A stretch of 64,000 nucleotides of DNA, taken from assembly GCF_003254625.1 (NCBI RefSeq), contig NZ_QJRJ01000076.1, forward strand, positions 62,001-126,000, written 5' to 3'. The notes beneath the pieces are model-generated. The model worked only from the letters and a program-made list of their open reading frames with translations. It made no database searches and had not been told where the DNA came from. Source of the stretch: Flavobacterium ginsenosidimutans (GTDB taxonomy: Bacteria; Bacteroidota; Bacteroidia; Flavobacteriales; Flavobacteriaceae). Made by a program: the position numbers and the translations under genes. This document shows positions 17,293 to 26,200 of this stretch, in pieces; position 1 is the first letter of the stretch, and the number at the start of each line of letters is the position of its first letter.

Positions 17293-17994
17293 TTACTCTA
17301 TGGTATCTCTTTCTCCTCTCCAATTCTCATTTACTATTTTCAATACCATTTCTTCAAACGTATTTCCACCGCCTCCAAAAGTACCATCGCCATTATTTGC
17401 TTCCATATTAATAAATATTTTTTCATTTATCTGATATCTAAGCTTTCCCGAAGAATTGTCCGGCAGTTTAATTAAATATTTAGAAAAACGATGTTTTACT
17501 GCCAATTGCTTTATTTTTTCAAAACTTATAGCTTTGTTAATATCATCATGATAATACTCTCGTGGGAGCACGAGAGTTGAACCTCGAAAGAAATACCATT
17601 TTCCTTTTATTCTAACACCAAAAAAATCAACGATATAATCTTTAACATAGTCTTTTTTTGATGGATATCTTTCTAAGAGAGCACCAAAAAAAACTATCCC
17701 TTTTTGAATTAAAACAGAGCAAAGAATCTAACTGAGCATATTGAAATTCTGCAACGAGATTATTATACTTCCAATTTGCTAAACTATCGCTAGCATTTTT
17801 ATACACTTCATTATATTCTTTTTCTCCTATTAACCTTTTTGAAAACGAAGAATAGATTTTTCTTGTTTTATTTGCAATTTGCATCTCTTTCCTATCATAT
17901 TCTTCTTTCTCTTCTTTACTCATTACTTTATCCTTACAAGAGAAAAAAACAGTAAAAAACTTAACGCTAAAATTTTAATTCCTTGGCTTAACAT
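17293..17994 (-). pseudogene. frameshifted second copy of the immunity-type lipoprotein gene
   Basis: This is a diverged copy of the intact lipoprotein gene at 18173-18913. It begins at ATG 17994 (MLSQGIKILALSFLLFF), inside the end of the toxin-tail remnant, exactly as the intact copy begins inside the toxin gene. Frame is lost just before the lipobox at a run of seven A (17943-17949; eight would restore FFSCKDKV). It is lost again at a run of eight A (17686-17693; seven would restore SFFGALLERYPSK). Read with both corrections it matches the intact copy along its length, including 'ANNGDGTFGGGGNTFEEMV' and the C-terminal 'NENWRGERDTI'. Two separate readable pieces remain, 17642-17923 and 17293-17571. 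Either the copy is decaying, it is phase-variable at the homopolymers, or there are assembly errors. Confidence 0.85.
17686..17693. other. A8 homopolymer at the frameshift of the lipoprotein copy
   Basis: Eight A bases (T8 in the coding sense). Removing one restores a frame that aligns with the intact paralogue right through the tract. Confidence 0.8.
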
Positions 17995-18151
17995 ATCCCT
18001 CTTTTTGTTTTAAATCAAAAATCCATTCATAATTCACGATTGAGTGGCTTTCAGTAAAGCCTAATTGTGACGGTAATCTGTCTTTAACAGGTATGTATAT
18101 TCTTTTTAAAATATCTACACCTTTAATGGCTCCGCTACCGCACGAGCCCAT
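17975..18151 (-). pseudogene. orphan toxin C-terminal fragment (58 codons)
   Basis: From ATG 18151 to the stop at 17975 the frame encodes a short product whose last 48 residues nearly match the C-terminus of the 1,438-aa toxin-like protein: 'DILKRIYIPVKDRLPSQLG', then 'FTESHSIVNYEWIF', ending 'GYVKPRN' against 'GYVIPRN'. The matching part keeps the candidate catalytic histidine in SHSIVNY. The first ten residues (MGSCGSGAIK) diverge and coincide with the inverted 14-nt motif. This is the arrangement expected of an orphan toxin tip left downstream of a full-length polymorphic toxin and its immunity gene. On its own it is too short to be an enzyme. Confidence 0.85.
18132..18145 (+). repeat. inverted 14-nt motif, upstream flank of decayed cassette
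   Basis: CCGCTACCGCACGA, GC-rich against its AT-rich surroundings and matching 17207-17220 in inverted orientation (13 of 14). It lies exactly where similarity between the orphan fragment and the toxin C-terminus ends. Confidence 0.5.
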
Positions 18152-18172
18152 GCACTTTGGTCTTTGGTCCTG

Positions 18173-18913
18173 TTACTTTATAGTATCTCTTTCTCCTCTC
18201 CAATTCTCATTCACTAGTCTCAATACCATTTCTTCAAACGTATTTCCACCACCTCCAAAAGTACCATCTCCATTATTTGCTTCCATATAAATAAATAGTT
18301 TGTTATTTATCTTATATTTTTTTCTCCTCTCTGAAGAATTATCAGATGACACTTCTATTAAATATCCTCTAAAAACCTCTTCTATTGCTATTTGTTTCAT
18401 CAATGCCCAGTTTAATGGTTTATGAATATCGTCCTGATAATAATCACGTGGTAGATAAATACTTGCTCCATAATAAAAAAACCATTTACCTTTGAATTTG
18501 GCACCAAAAAATTGATTCATTATATCATGGGTTACTTCTTCTCCCTTGTGAACGCCTGAGCTATGTATCCCATAATTATGATATCCTAAAGCTAAAAGAC
18601 ATTTGTTTTTTTCTTTATTGAAACAAATTAAAGTATCTAAAAACATAAACTTTTTATATGTTGTTGAATATCTAAGTTTATTTTCTGCCCAATTTTGCAC
18701 ACTGTCTTTTGCCATATTATATACCTTAAAATATTCTTTTTCGCCCATTAAAGCTTTTGAATAATTAAAGTATATTTCTCTCTCTTTTTCAGATTTTTTC
18801 ATTCGTAATCTATCAATATCTGCTTGTTCTTCTTTTGTTCTGACTTTATCCTTGCAAGAAAAAAGCAACAATAATAAGCTCAACATTAGTATCCTAGTTC
18901 CTTGGTATGACAT
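18173..18913 (-). CDS. candidate immunity lipoprotein for the lipase-type toxin
   Basis: From the ATG at 18913 this is a 246-aa lipoprotein, MSYQGTRIL start and lipobox LLFSC (Cys20). The start overlaps the last 20 nt of the toxin-like gene. I chose it over ATG 18949 because the paralogous copy has its ATG at the equivalent place and because it gives a normal lipoprotein signal. The mature part has 'GEKEYFKVYNMAKDS', 'GKWFFYYGASIYLPRDYYQ' and a glycine-rich 'NGDGTFGGGGNTFEEMV' near the C-terminus. I recognise no family. Position, overlap, lipidation and duplication together with a toxin tail suggest an immunity protein held in the periplasm, as lipoproteins protect against phospholipase effectors in other systems; this is inference. 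Confidence 0.75.
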   Translation of the reverse strand: MSYQGTRILMLSLLLLLFSCKDKVRTKEEQADIDRLRMKKSEKEREIYFNYSKALMGEKEYFKVYNMAKDSVQNWAENKLRYSTTYKKFMFLDTLICFNKEKNKCLLALGYHNYGIHSSGVHKGEEVTHDIMNQFFGAKFKGKWFFYYGASIYLPRDYYQDDIHKPLNWALMKQIAIEEVFRGYLIEVSSDNSSERRKKYKINNKLFIYMEANNGDGTFGGGGNTFEEMVLRLVNENWRGERDTIK

Positions 18914-21900
18914 AACCCTTATCATTTGATAAATTAAAAATCCATTCATAATTCACTATTGAGTGACTTTCAGTAAAGCCTAATTGCGATGGTAATCTAT
19001 CTTTAACCGGTATGTATATTCTTTTTAAAATATCTATTCCTTTGATTGGACACTGAGGCGCCACTCCATCTTGTATTTCCATTGGGTCTTTAATTTCATT
19101 AGTTCCATATTGCCAAGTTCTATCACGAATACTAAAGGGTAGTGTTCCTGAGCAGGCATTTTCAGGAGCAAGAACGTAATAATTCCCTACTTCTATACCT
19201 TCTTCCATAAAAACTTCAATCATACCCAAGCTATAAGCAAAGCCCATACTGTGTGCCACAATATCTACTACTCCGTTAATTTTTATTTTATCGTCTTTCA
19301 TCGTTTTAGAACAACTAATAGTACCATCTTTTAACTTATTTATCAATTTTCCGGCCGCCATTCTACCATCTGCTTTTCTGCTATCAAAACCAGGTTCATT
19401 TGGATTTGTATTATGATAAGGTGCAGCATTCATAGAGGTACAACCGGCAGCAAGTGCTTCTCCAAGTTTCCCTCCTAAAGGAGCTAATATATTGGCAACA
19501 ACACTATAACTCTTTTTTACACTAGTTAAGCTTTTTACAAAATTACAGGTATTTATATGATTACTTGTATTGATATCTTTGTTACCATCAGCATATATAA
19601 GATGGCTTTTATTGTTTATTGCTGTTGCGAATTTATCATCTATAGTTCCCCAATAATCCAGTTTATCGTATTCAAAAACTTCATTGTTATCATCTGATAT
19701 TTTTGAAGGGTCATATCCATTTACAAACAGTATAAAGTTATCACTTGTTAGACTCAACAAATAATTATAAATAAATTCAAGCTGATTTTTGTCTACATAT
19801 ATCTGAATATTACCATCTATATCTAAACCGTATAAAGTTGTTCCGTAACCGTTTTTTCGCTCAATTCTATTTATTTTTCCACCAGGGTGAATTTCCGCAG
19901 TATTATTTTGAACTTCCATTTGAATAAAACTATATTTCATACCTCCTACAAGCAAATTTTCTTCTTTTATTGAGTTCGCAGGTTTTGGTAAATCTTTCAT
20001 TGCTATATTTTGATTTGAAATTACCGCCGCTTTTATTTTTTTCAAAGTACTTAAAATAAGATTTGCAGCTTTCTCATCTTTTCCTGTGTCGCCACTATTA
20101 CAGGTACTACATGCAATATATCCCCAATATGTATCTCTTCTCTCTTCTTTTTGTTTAAAATTATCTGCAATTACATATTTATCAATAAAAGCACTTAGTT
20201 TATCAGACTTACCCGTTTCAATAACTTTTTTAAGCTCTTCACTATAAACAGTTCTTAAATATTTATTTGCATTTATAGTTTTATCATTATCAAAAAACAA
20301 CCAAATTATACTTTTATTCAGTACCGGGATTAAATTTGGTTTTTCAAATACATTATTCTTATCATCAACATATTTAGTACCGTCCCATTTGTAAGTAATT
20401 TTATTTCCGCTCTTATATGAAACAAAACCGCCTAAAAATCCCTTTTGAGCCAAATTAAGATTGGCAACTGTTGTTTCATTTCCATTACTAACAAAACTAA
20501 AATCTGGGGCAATTGCATACCCTCCATTTATTTCTCCACTTGATTGCCCTTGAAACGCATACAACCTAAACGCAGGATCATTAATCTGTTTCCAATCCTG
20601 ATGATTTAAAACAGTTCCTGAATTGTAATCCATTAACAAATCAGTACTTTTTTCAGCTGTTTTGTAAACTTCAAAAGGATGTTCTAATTTAAAAATTCCA
20701 TGGCCGAGTTCGTGTGCTGGCGTTTTCGATAATGCAGTTTCTGAATTAAACACATAACCAAACTGTCCATTCAAACGCATATAACCTTGCTGTCCTGTAC
20801 TTGAAGTTTTATTGGTAATAAAAAGTACATAGCTTGATTCTGTTGATTGATATAGACTATTAATTTTTTGCTGTTCTGTACTATAAGTTGACGTTATTGT
20901 GTTTTTTTCTGTTTGTATACTGTTCCCAGAAACCACGCTGTCAATTTTTAAAACAGGCTGTTTAGTAAAATTTATTTTTACTCCTACTTTATTATAAATT
21001 TTCTGTGTGTTTGTAATAACCTCATCAAGTTTGCTTTGCGAGATTTCATCTGTAGGTACTAAAGCAACATTTACTTCTTTTGGAGAAATATGCACTAATA
21101 CAAATGCGCCAATCACTTTCCACTTATCGCCTTGTTTTATAGTTGCCAGTATTTGCTCTTCGGCATAATTAAGAGTTCCTCTTACAGTTAAAATAAATAT
21201 CTTATCATTTCGCACAGCATCTACTTTAGCACCGCTTTCTGTTTTAAAAACAATATCGTCCAGATTAATCTCTGAATCTGTAGTTGTAACCGCTGCCAAA
21301 ACGGTATCAGTATCGCCATTTAAAACAGCTTTGTAAGGAAGGAAGTTTTTTCCAGCCTGTTTATATAATTTTTGCAGCGTAGATGTTGCATTATCTGGCA
21401 GTACATCAAATGCATATTTACTGCTATTGGCAGAAAAAGCAATTGTAATTCCTTGAGCTGTAAAAGCGGTGGCCTGACCATTTTTATCAACACCATCTGT
21501 ATTTTGCGGTGTAGGTTTTCCTCCTTCAGCAGTTGCAATACCTTCATTACTTCCATTTCCTTCTTTATCTACATAATAAATCTTTCCTGTACTGTCTGTT
21601 ATTACAGTATCTTTTCCTCCTGGAATAGTAACTTGCTCGCCGCCTTTGCCATTAACAATAATATCTCCATTTGCATTGATTACAATTTTATCAATCTCAA
21701 ATGATATTTCTTCTTTTATTTTTCCGCTTTGCCCTTCTCCTGTAAAATCTTCTACATCAACAACATTTTTCCAATCGGGATTGTAACTCGTCTCTACAAC
21801 TCCACTGATCAATTGATAATCTGTATTGACTACGATATTATTAAACTCAACGGCAATTTTAGTATCCGCCAGATAAGGAACAATTATATATCCTCTTCCA

Positions 21901-23210
21901 GAATATGGACTGTTTTCTCCTTTTAATTCCAGAATGGTTACTGGAAAATCTCCTGCTGTAAAGGTTTCGCTCTGAATAAGATTGGTTAACGGTTTTTGAT
22001 TTTGAATATTAATTTTAGGAATAATTCCACAATTGTAAGCCGGAACTCCATTGGTCTCTGTAGGTGTCGTAAAAGTGCTGTTGTTAGAATAAGTAAATGA
22101 CTGTACGCCGTCAGTAGCTGAATCACAGCTTGAACCAACTCGAAACTGATACGTTACACCCGGCTCTAAATTGGTAATTAAACTTTTGGTGTTTAAACTA
22201 TTTGTCGAAAACCATTGTGCATTACGAACATCTTGTTTTTTATATTGCAACTGGTATTTGGTATGATCTGGAATTCCCTGCCATGTTATTTTAACGCTGG
22301 TTGGACTTTGCGCTTCACTTAGTAAAAAAGTTGGTGCGGCACAGGATACAGTATATTTAAATGAATAGATTTCACTGTAACCATCATTTTTAAATACCGA
22401 GTTTTCAGATAATCCTGTTGTCGAAATTGCTCTTACCCGCCATGCATATCGCAATCCCGGAGTCAGGATTGGCATGCTTAAATTATAAAACAGAGCTGTT
22501 CCAAAAAGTGTTTCTTCGTATAAAACAGGTGACATTTGAAAAGCAAACTGAGGATCGAGCGAAGGATCTAAAAGCTGTTTTAATTCAAACTTATAGGAAA
22601 CATTTGTTGCGTTTATCTGTCGAGGAGTCCAGGTAAACATAATATTAGGAAAATCACTTGCCGCAATCTGTTCGTTTTTTTGCGGTGTGTTTAAAAGTGG
22701 TGGATCGTTTAATACGAGATAGATACTGGCACAGCTTTTTTGAGATATTTTTTGATTGGTGATGTAATCATACATTTCGAAACAAAAATCATACATTCCA
22801 TCTGGCAGTGGGTTCGCATATTGCGACGATGTTATGCCTTGTAAATTTTCTAACCTGAATAAAGCAGAAATATCGGTATTGGTCAGGGTTTGAAATTCTC
22901 CTCCATTAATAAAAATAGGCTTTTGCCCTGTTATATAATCACTGCTTCTTATATTGACTCCATTACCTTGTATGTATAGTTTTAAGCGTACCTTTCTTTG
23001 CGAAATGGTAATATCGGTAGGGTTTATCAGCAATTGAAATTTGGCATCCATACTAGTTGCGTAGTCAGATATTTTAACGCTATACGGACTTTTAAAAACT
23101 GGCGTTAATTGAACAGGGTATAGTTGGGCGTAGACATTCCCCCAGCCCCCGAAAGGAGAACATTGGGTAAGTAAAATAAGTAAGAATGTATATTTTAAAA
23201 GCTTTTTCAT
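18894..23210 (-). CDS. TANFOR-like polymorphic toxin: FnIII, zincin protease, alpha/beta-hydrolase tip
   Basis: A 1,438-aa exported protein. The N-terminus (signal about 1-29; mature 'LYPVQLTPVFKSPYSVKISD') and residues about 30-290 ('RLKLYIQGNGVNIRSSDY', 'LNDPPLLNTPQKNEQIA', 'NIMFTWTPRQINATNVSYKF') resemble the TANFOR region I recall from Bacteroidota polymorphic toxins. An FnIII domain spans about 295-385. A zincin-like metallopeptidase has HELGH at 833-837 with a later 'KLEHPF' histidine and a 'LLMDY' turn; such proteases may release the toxin tip. The C-terminal region looks like an alpha/beta-hydrolase: 'ILFVNGYDPS', nucleophile elbow AHSMG with Ser1321, and His1416 in 'TESHSIVNYEW'. It is probably a lipase or esterase effector. 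No T9SS sorting domain ends the chain. It is preceded three bases earlier by the SprB-repeat gene and followed by an overlapping lipoprotein gene. Confidence 0.75.
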   Translation of the reverse strand: MKKLLKYTFLLILLTQCSPFGGWGNVYAQLYPVQLTPVFKSPYSVKISDYATSMDAKFQLLINPTDITISQRKVRLKLYIQGNGVNIRSSDYITGQKPIFINGGEFQTLTNTDISALFRLENLQGITSSQYANPLPDGMYDFCFEMYDYITNQKISQKSCASIYLVLNDPPLLNTPQKNEQIAASDFPNIMFTWTPRQINATNVSYKFELKQLLDPSLDPQFAFQMSPVLYEETLFGTALFYNLSMPILTPGLRYAWRVRAISTTGLSENSVFKNDGYSEIYSFKYTVSCAAPTFLLSEAQSPTSVKITWQGIPDHTKYQLQYKKQDVRNAQWFSTNSLNTKSLITNLEPGVTYQFRVGSSCDSATDGVQSFTYSNNSTFTTPTETNGVPAYNCGIIPKINIQNQKPLTNLIQSETFTAGDFPVTILELKGENSPYSGRGYIIVPYLADTKIAVEFNNIVVNTDYQLISGVVETSYNPDWKNVVDVEDFTGEGQSGKIKEEISFEIDKIVINANGDIIVNGKGGEQVTIPGGKDTVITDSTGKIYYVDKEGNGSNEGIATAEGGKPTPQNTDGVDKNGQATAFTAQGITIAFSANSSKYAFDVLPDNATSTLQKLYKQAGKNFLPYKAVLNGDTDTVLAAVTTTDSEINLDDIVFKTESGAKVDAVRNDKIFILTVRGTLNYAEEQILATIKQGDKWKVIGAFVLVHISPKEVNVALVPTDEISQSKLDEVITNTQKIYNKVGVKINFTKQPVLKIDSVVSGNSIQTEKNTITSTYSTEQQKINSLYQSTESSYVLFITNKTSSTGQQGYMRLNGQFGYVFNSETALSKTPAHELGHGIFKLEHPFEVYKTAEKSTDLLMDYNSGTVLNHQDWKQINDPAFRLYAFQGQSSGEINGGYAIAPDFSFVSNGNETTVANLNLAQKGFLGGFVSYKSGNKITYKWDGTKYVDDKNNVFEKPNLIPVLNKSIIWLFFDNDKTINANKYLRTVYSEELKKVIETGKSDKLSAFIDKYVIADNFKQKEERRDTYWGYIACSTCNSGDTGKDEKAANLILSTLKKIKAAVISNQNIAMKDLPKPANSIKEENLLVGGMKYSFIQMEVQNNTAEIHPGGKINRIERKNGYGTTLYGLDIDGNIQIYVDKNQLEFIYNYLLSLTSDNFILFVNGYDPSKISDDNNEVFEYDKLDYWGTIDDKFATAINNKSHLIYADGNKDINTSNHINTCNFVKSLTSVKKSYSVVANILAPLGGKLGEALAAGCTSMNAAPYHNTNPNEPGFDSRKADGRMAAGKLINKLKDGTISCSKTMKDDKIKINGVVDIVAHSMGFAYSLGMIEVFMEEGIEVGNYYVLAPENACSGTLPFSIRDRTWQYGTNEIKDPMEIQDGVAPQCPIKGIDILKRIYIPVKDRLPSQLGFTESHSIVNYEWIFNLSNDKGYVIPRN

Positions 23211-23212
23211 TT

Positions 23213-26200
23213 TTAGTAGATGATAATTTTTTTAACAAGAGTTTGCTGTTCTGTTTCTAGCACCAAAAGGTACATTCCGGATTGCAATGAAGTATTAAAA
23301 TCTACTTCGTAGTTTTTCCTGCCTGAATCTTTTTTCTGCATAGTAAATTCTCCCGTGGTCGAAAACAGTCTTAGATTTACTGCACTGTTGTTTTCTAAAT
23401 TGATAAGAGCTTTAAAGTTTCCGTTGCTAGGATTTGGCGTTACGATAAAATCTATAATAAATTTTGACGCACTACTCGCATTTGGAAATGTACTTCTCTG
23501 TTCTACCGTAATATTTTTATTGTATACGGCGAAGCATTCTCCCTGCGTTTGCTGTAACCCTATGGTATAAGTACCTATGTCATTAAATTTAAGTGTAATG
23601 TATTTTTCTTTTTGCTCTACCGTTTTTACTCCTTCAGGAACTATCCATTTTGTGCTTTCGCCAAATGGATCACTGGTATTAACAAGAATAACTTCTTCGT
23701 CCAGATATGCCTGAGAACTTAATAAGAATTCAGAACTAATTATGGCCTGACTTGTTTTTATTACAATTTCATCTTCGCCAATACAGCCAAGGGCTGATGT
23801 TACTTTTACACGATACGTTCCTGCTTTCGCTACACTAACTTTTGCTTGGTTTGAGGTAAATCCGTTTGTGGATGTCCAGCTGTATTGGGCATTTTGATCT
23901 GCGATAGTTGCGTCAAGTTCTAAAACCTGATCGTTACATAGGGTTCTGTCTTTTCCTAAATCGACTATAATTGGGTTTGGATCTTTTAAAACAAATCTCT
24001 TTTTATACACACAGCAATCCGGACAGCTAATGGTCACCTCATAATTACCTGCCGTAAGATTATTTAAATCTTTGGTCGTCGCTCCTGTATTCCATAAGTA
24101 AGTATAAGGCAAATTTCCACCTGTAACATTCAGGTGTATTGAACCGTCATTACCATTATAGCACGTTGGATTCTTTACTGTTTCAGTCGTGAAAATTCCT
24201 TTTGGATCGCCCACAAAAATGCTTCCTTGAACCACGCATCCTTTTGCATCTGTGACTAATACAAAATAATTGTTTGTGGTAATGTTTTCAATTTTAGAAG
24301 TTGTTTCTCCGTTTGTCCACTCGTATGTATAAGGCGCTGTTCCGCCAGAGACATGAGCTTCTGCCCATCCATCATCACCTTTATTACAGCTGGCATTGAG
24401 TTTTGTAAACGTCAAATTTAGTTTTGCCGGCTGCCCTATATATTGAACTGCATCTGTCTCTTTAACTAAAATATTATTAGTATACGTGCCTAATTTTACT
24501 CCATTAGCATCTTCAATATTCAAAGCACACGTTCCTTCTGAAATATTTTCAAGAGTTTCGTCCTGATCACTCCATATCACCCAAGAGCCGTCATTTTGCT
24601 TTTTCTTCCATGTGTAATAATAAGGAAATCCATTGTTTTTATCTGATGGGAGCTGAATTCCTCCTTTTACATGCGCAGTTAAAATTCCATCCTGCGATTC
24701 ATCTCTTTGATTGTCTTGTGGATTTATATCGGTTTCATTTCCGAATTCGTTATTTACATTACAAGAAATAGTACGCACTATTTCGAAAGTAACTTCAAGC
24801 GGATCTGGTTCTTCCAAAGTGATAATTGAATTCGAAATGTTACAGCTAGATTTATTTGTTGCTGCATCATAATTGGCATCATGCACATTTAAAGTGTATG
24901 TTTCGTCAGAAAGTCCATTTAAAGAAATCGTATAAATATCATTATTAAAACTTGCAGTAGCTATCTGTATAATTCCTTTACTATTTTTCCATTCATACCA
25001 ATAAGAATTATTTGCAGAAATAGTACCTCCAGTAACTTCTACTACGATTTTTCCGTTTGTTGCCTTATAAAAACTTGGATTTAAAACCTCTGTATATTTT
25101 ATTGATAAAGGTGCTGATGGCTCAATAATAGTGACGCTTTCCTGAGTTGTACATCCTTTCGCATCTGTTATAAACACCCAGTATTCCCCAGCTTTTAGAA
25201 CCGTATTTTTATCCGTCTCAACGTCATTAGACCACTTATAATCATAAGGAGGAGTTCCTCCTACTACATTCGCCGTTGCCCAGCCATCATTTCCTCCATT
25301 GCAAAAAACATCGCCTTTGGTTATTGTTACAGCTAATTTTGGAGGCTCTTGCATCAATTGTGTTGCATCAATTTCCTGTACTAGCTTATTATTAACATAA
25401 TTTCCTAATACGATACCGTTTCTATCTTTTACATTTAAGGCATAATTTCCGTGCGAAAGATTTGAAGCTGTTTCTCCTGTAATATTAGGCAAAGCCATCC
25501 ACGAGCCATCAGCTTGCTGTTTTTTCCAATAAAAATAGTAGGACAGTCCTTTATTTGCAGAAGCTGCTAATGGAGTACCACCTGTAACATGAGCTGTTAA
25601 AATACCATCCTGTGACTCATCTCTCTGATCATCTTTTGGATTAATATCTGTATCATCACCAAATTCATTATCTGTGTTACAAGAAATAGTACGCACAATT
25701 TCGAAAACAACTCTTAAAGGATCTGGTTCTGTTAGTTTTACTTCTGATTTTAATACCGAACAATTTATAATTTGATTAGTTACTTCATTATAATTTTTAT
25801 CTTTAATGGTTAAAAAATAATCATCGGCAGGAATATTATCTAATCTAATGGTATAAATACCATCTATTATTTCTGTAGTTGGAATTTGTATTTCTCCTTT
25901 AGCATTTTTCCATTCGTATTCATACGATTGATCTATATTTGGCGTCCCTCCTGTTATCTTAGCTACAATGCGTCCGTTAGTTCCACCAGAGAAAGTAGGT
26001 GACAAAATTTCTTCATATTCAATTGCTACGGGAATCTGAGGTTCTGTTATAATGATACTTCCCTTTACAAAACAGCCTTTCTCATCTATAACCTCTACAA
26101 AATATTCTCCAGCAGTTAATTGCGAAATTTTATTGTTGTTTATAATTCCGTCATTAACATTATACCAAGTATATTTATAGGGCGCTGTTCCTCCTGTAAC

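Noticed and set aside
17686..17693. Programmed frameshifting at the A8 tract
   Set aside because: No stimulatory structure was seen, a second frameshift is present upstream, and the gene sits in a decayed cassette; decay, slippage or error is simpler.
18894..23210. T9SS sorting domain on the toxin-like protein
   Set aside because: The C-terminus is the hydrolase tip with SHSIVNY and ends VIPRN; none of the type A or B sorting features are present.
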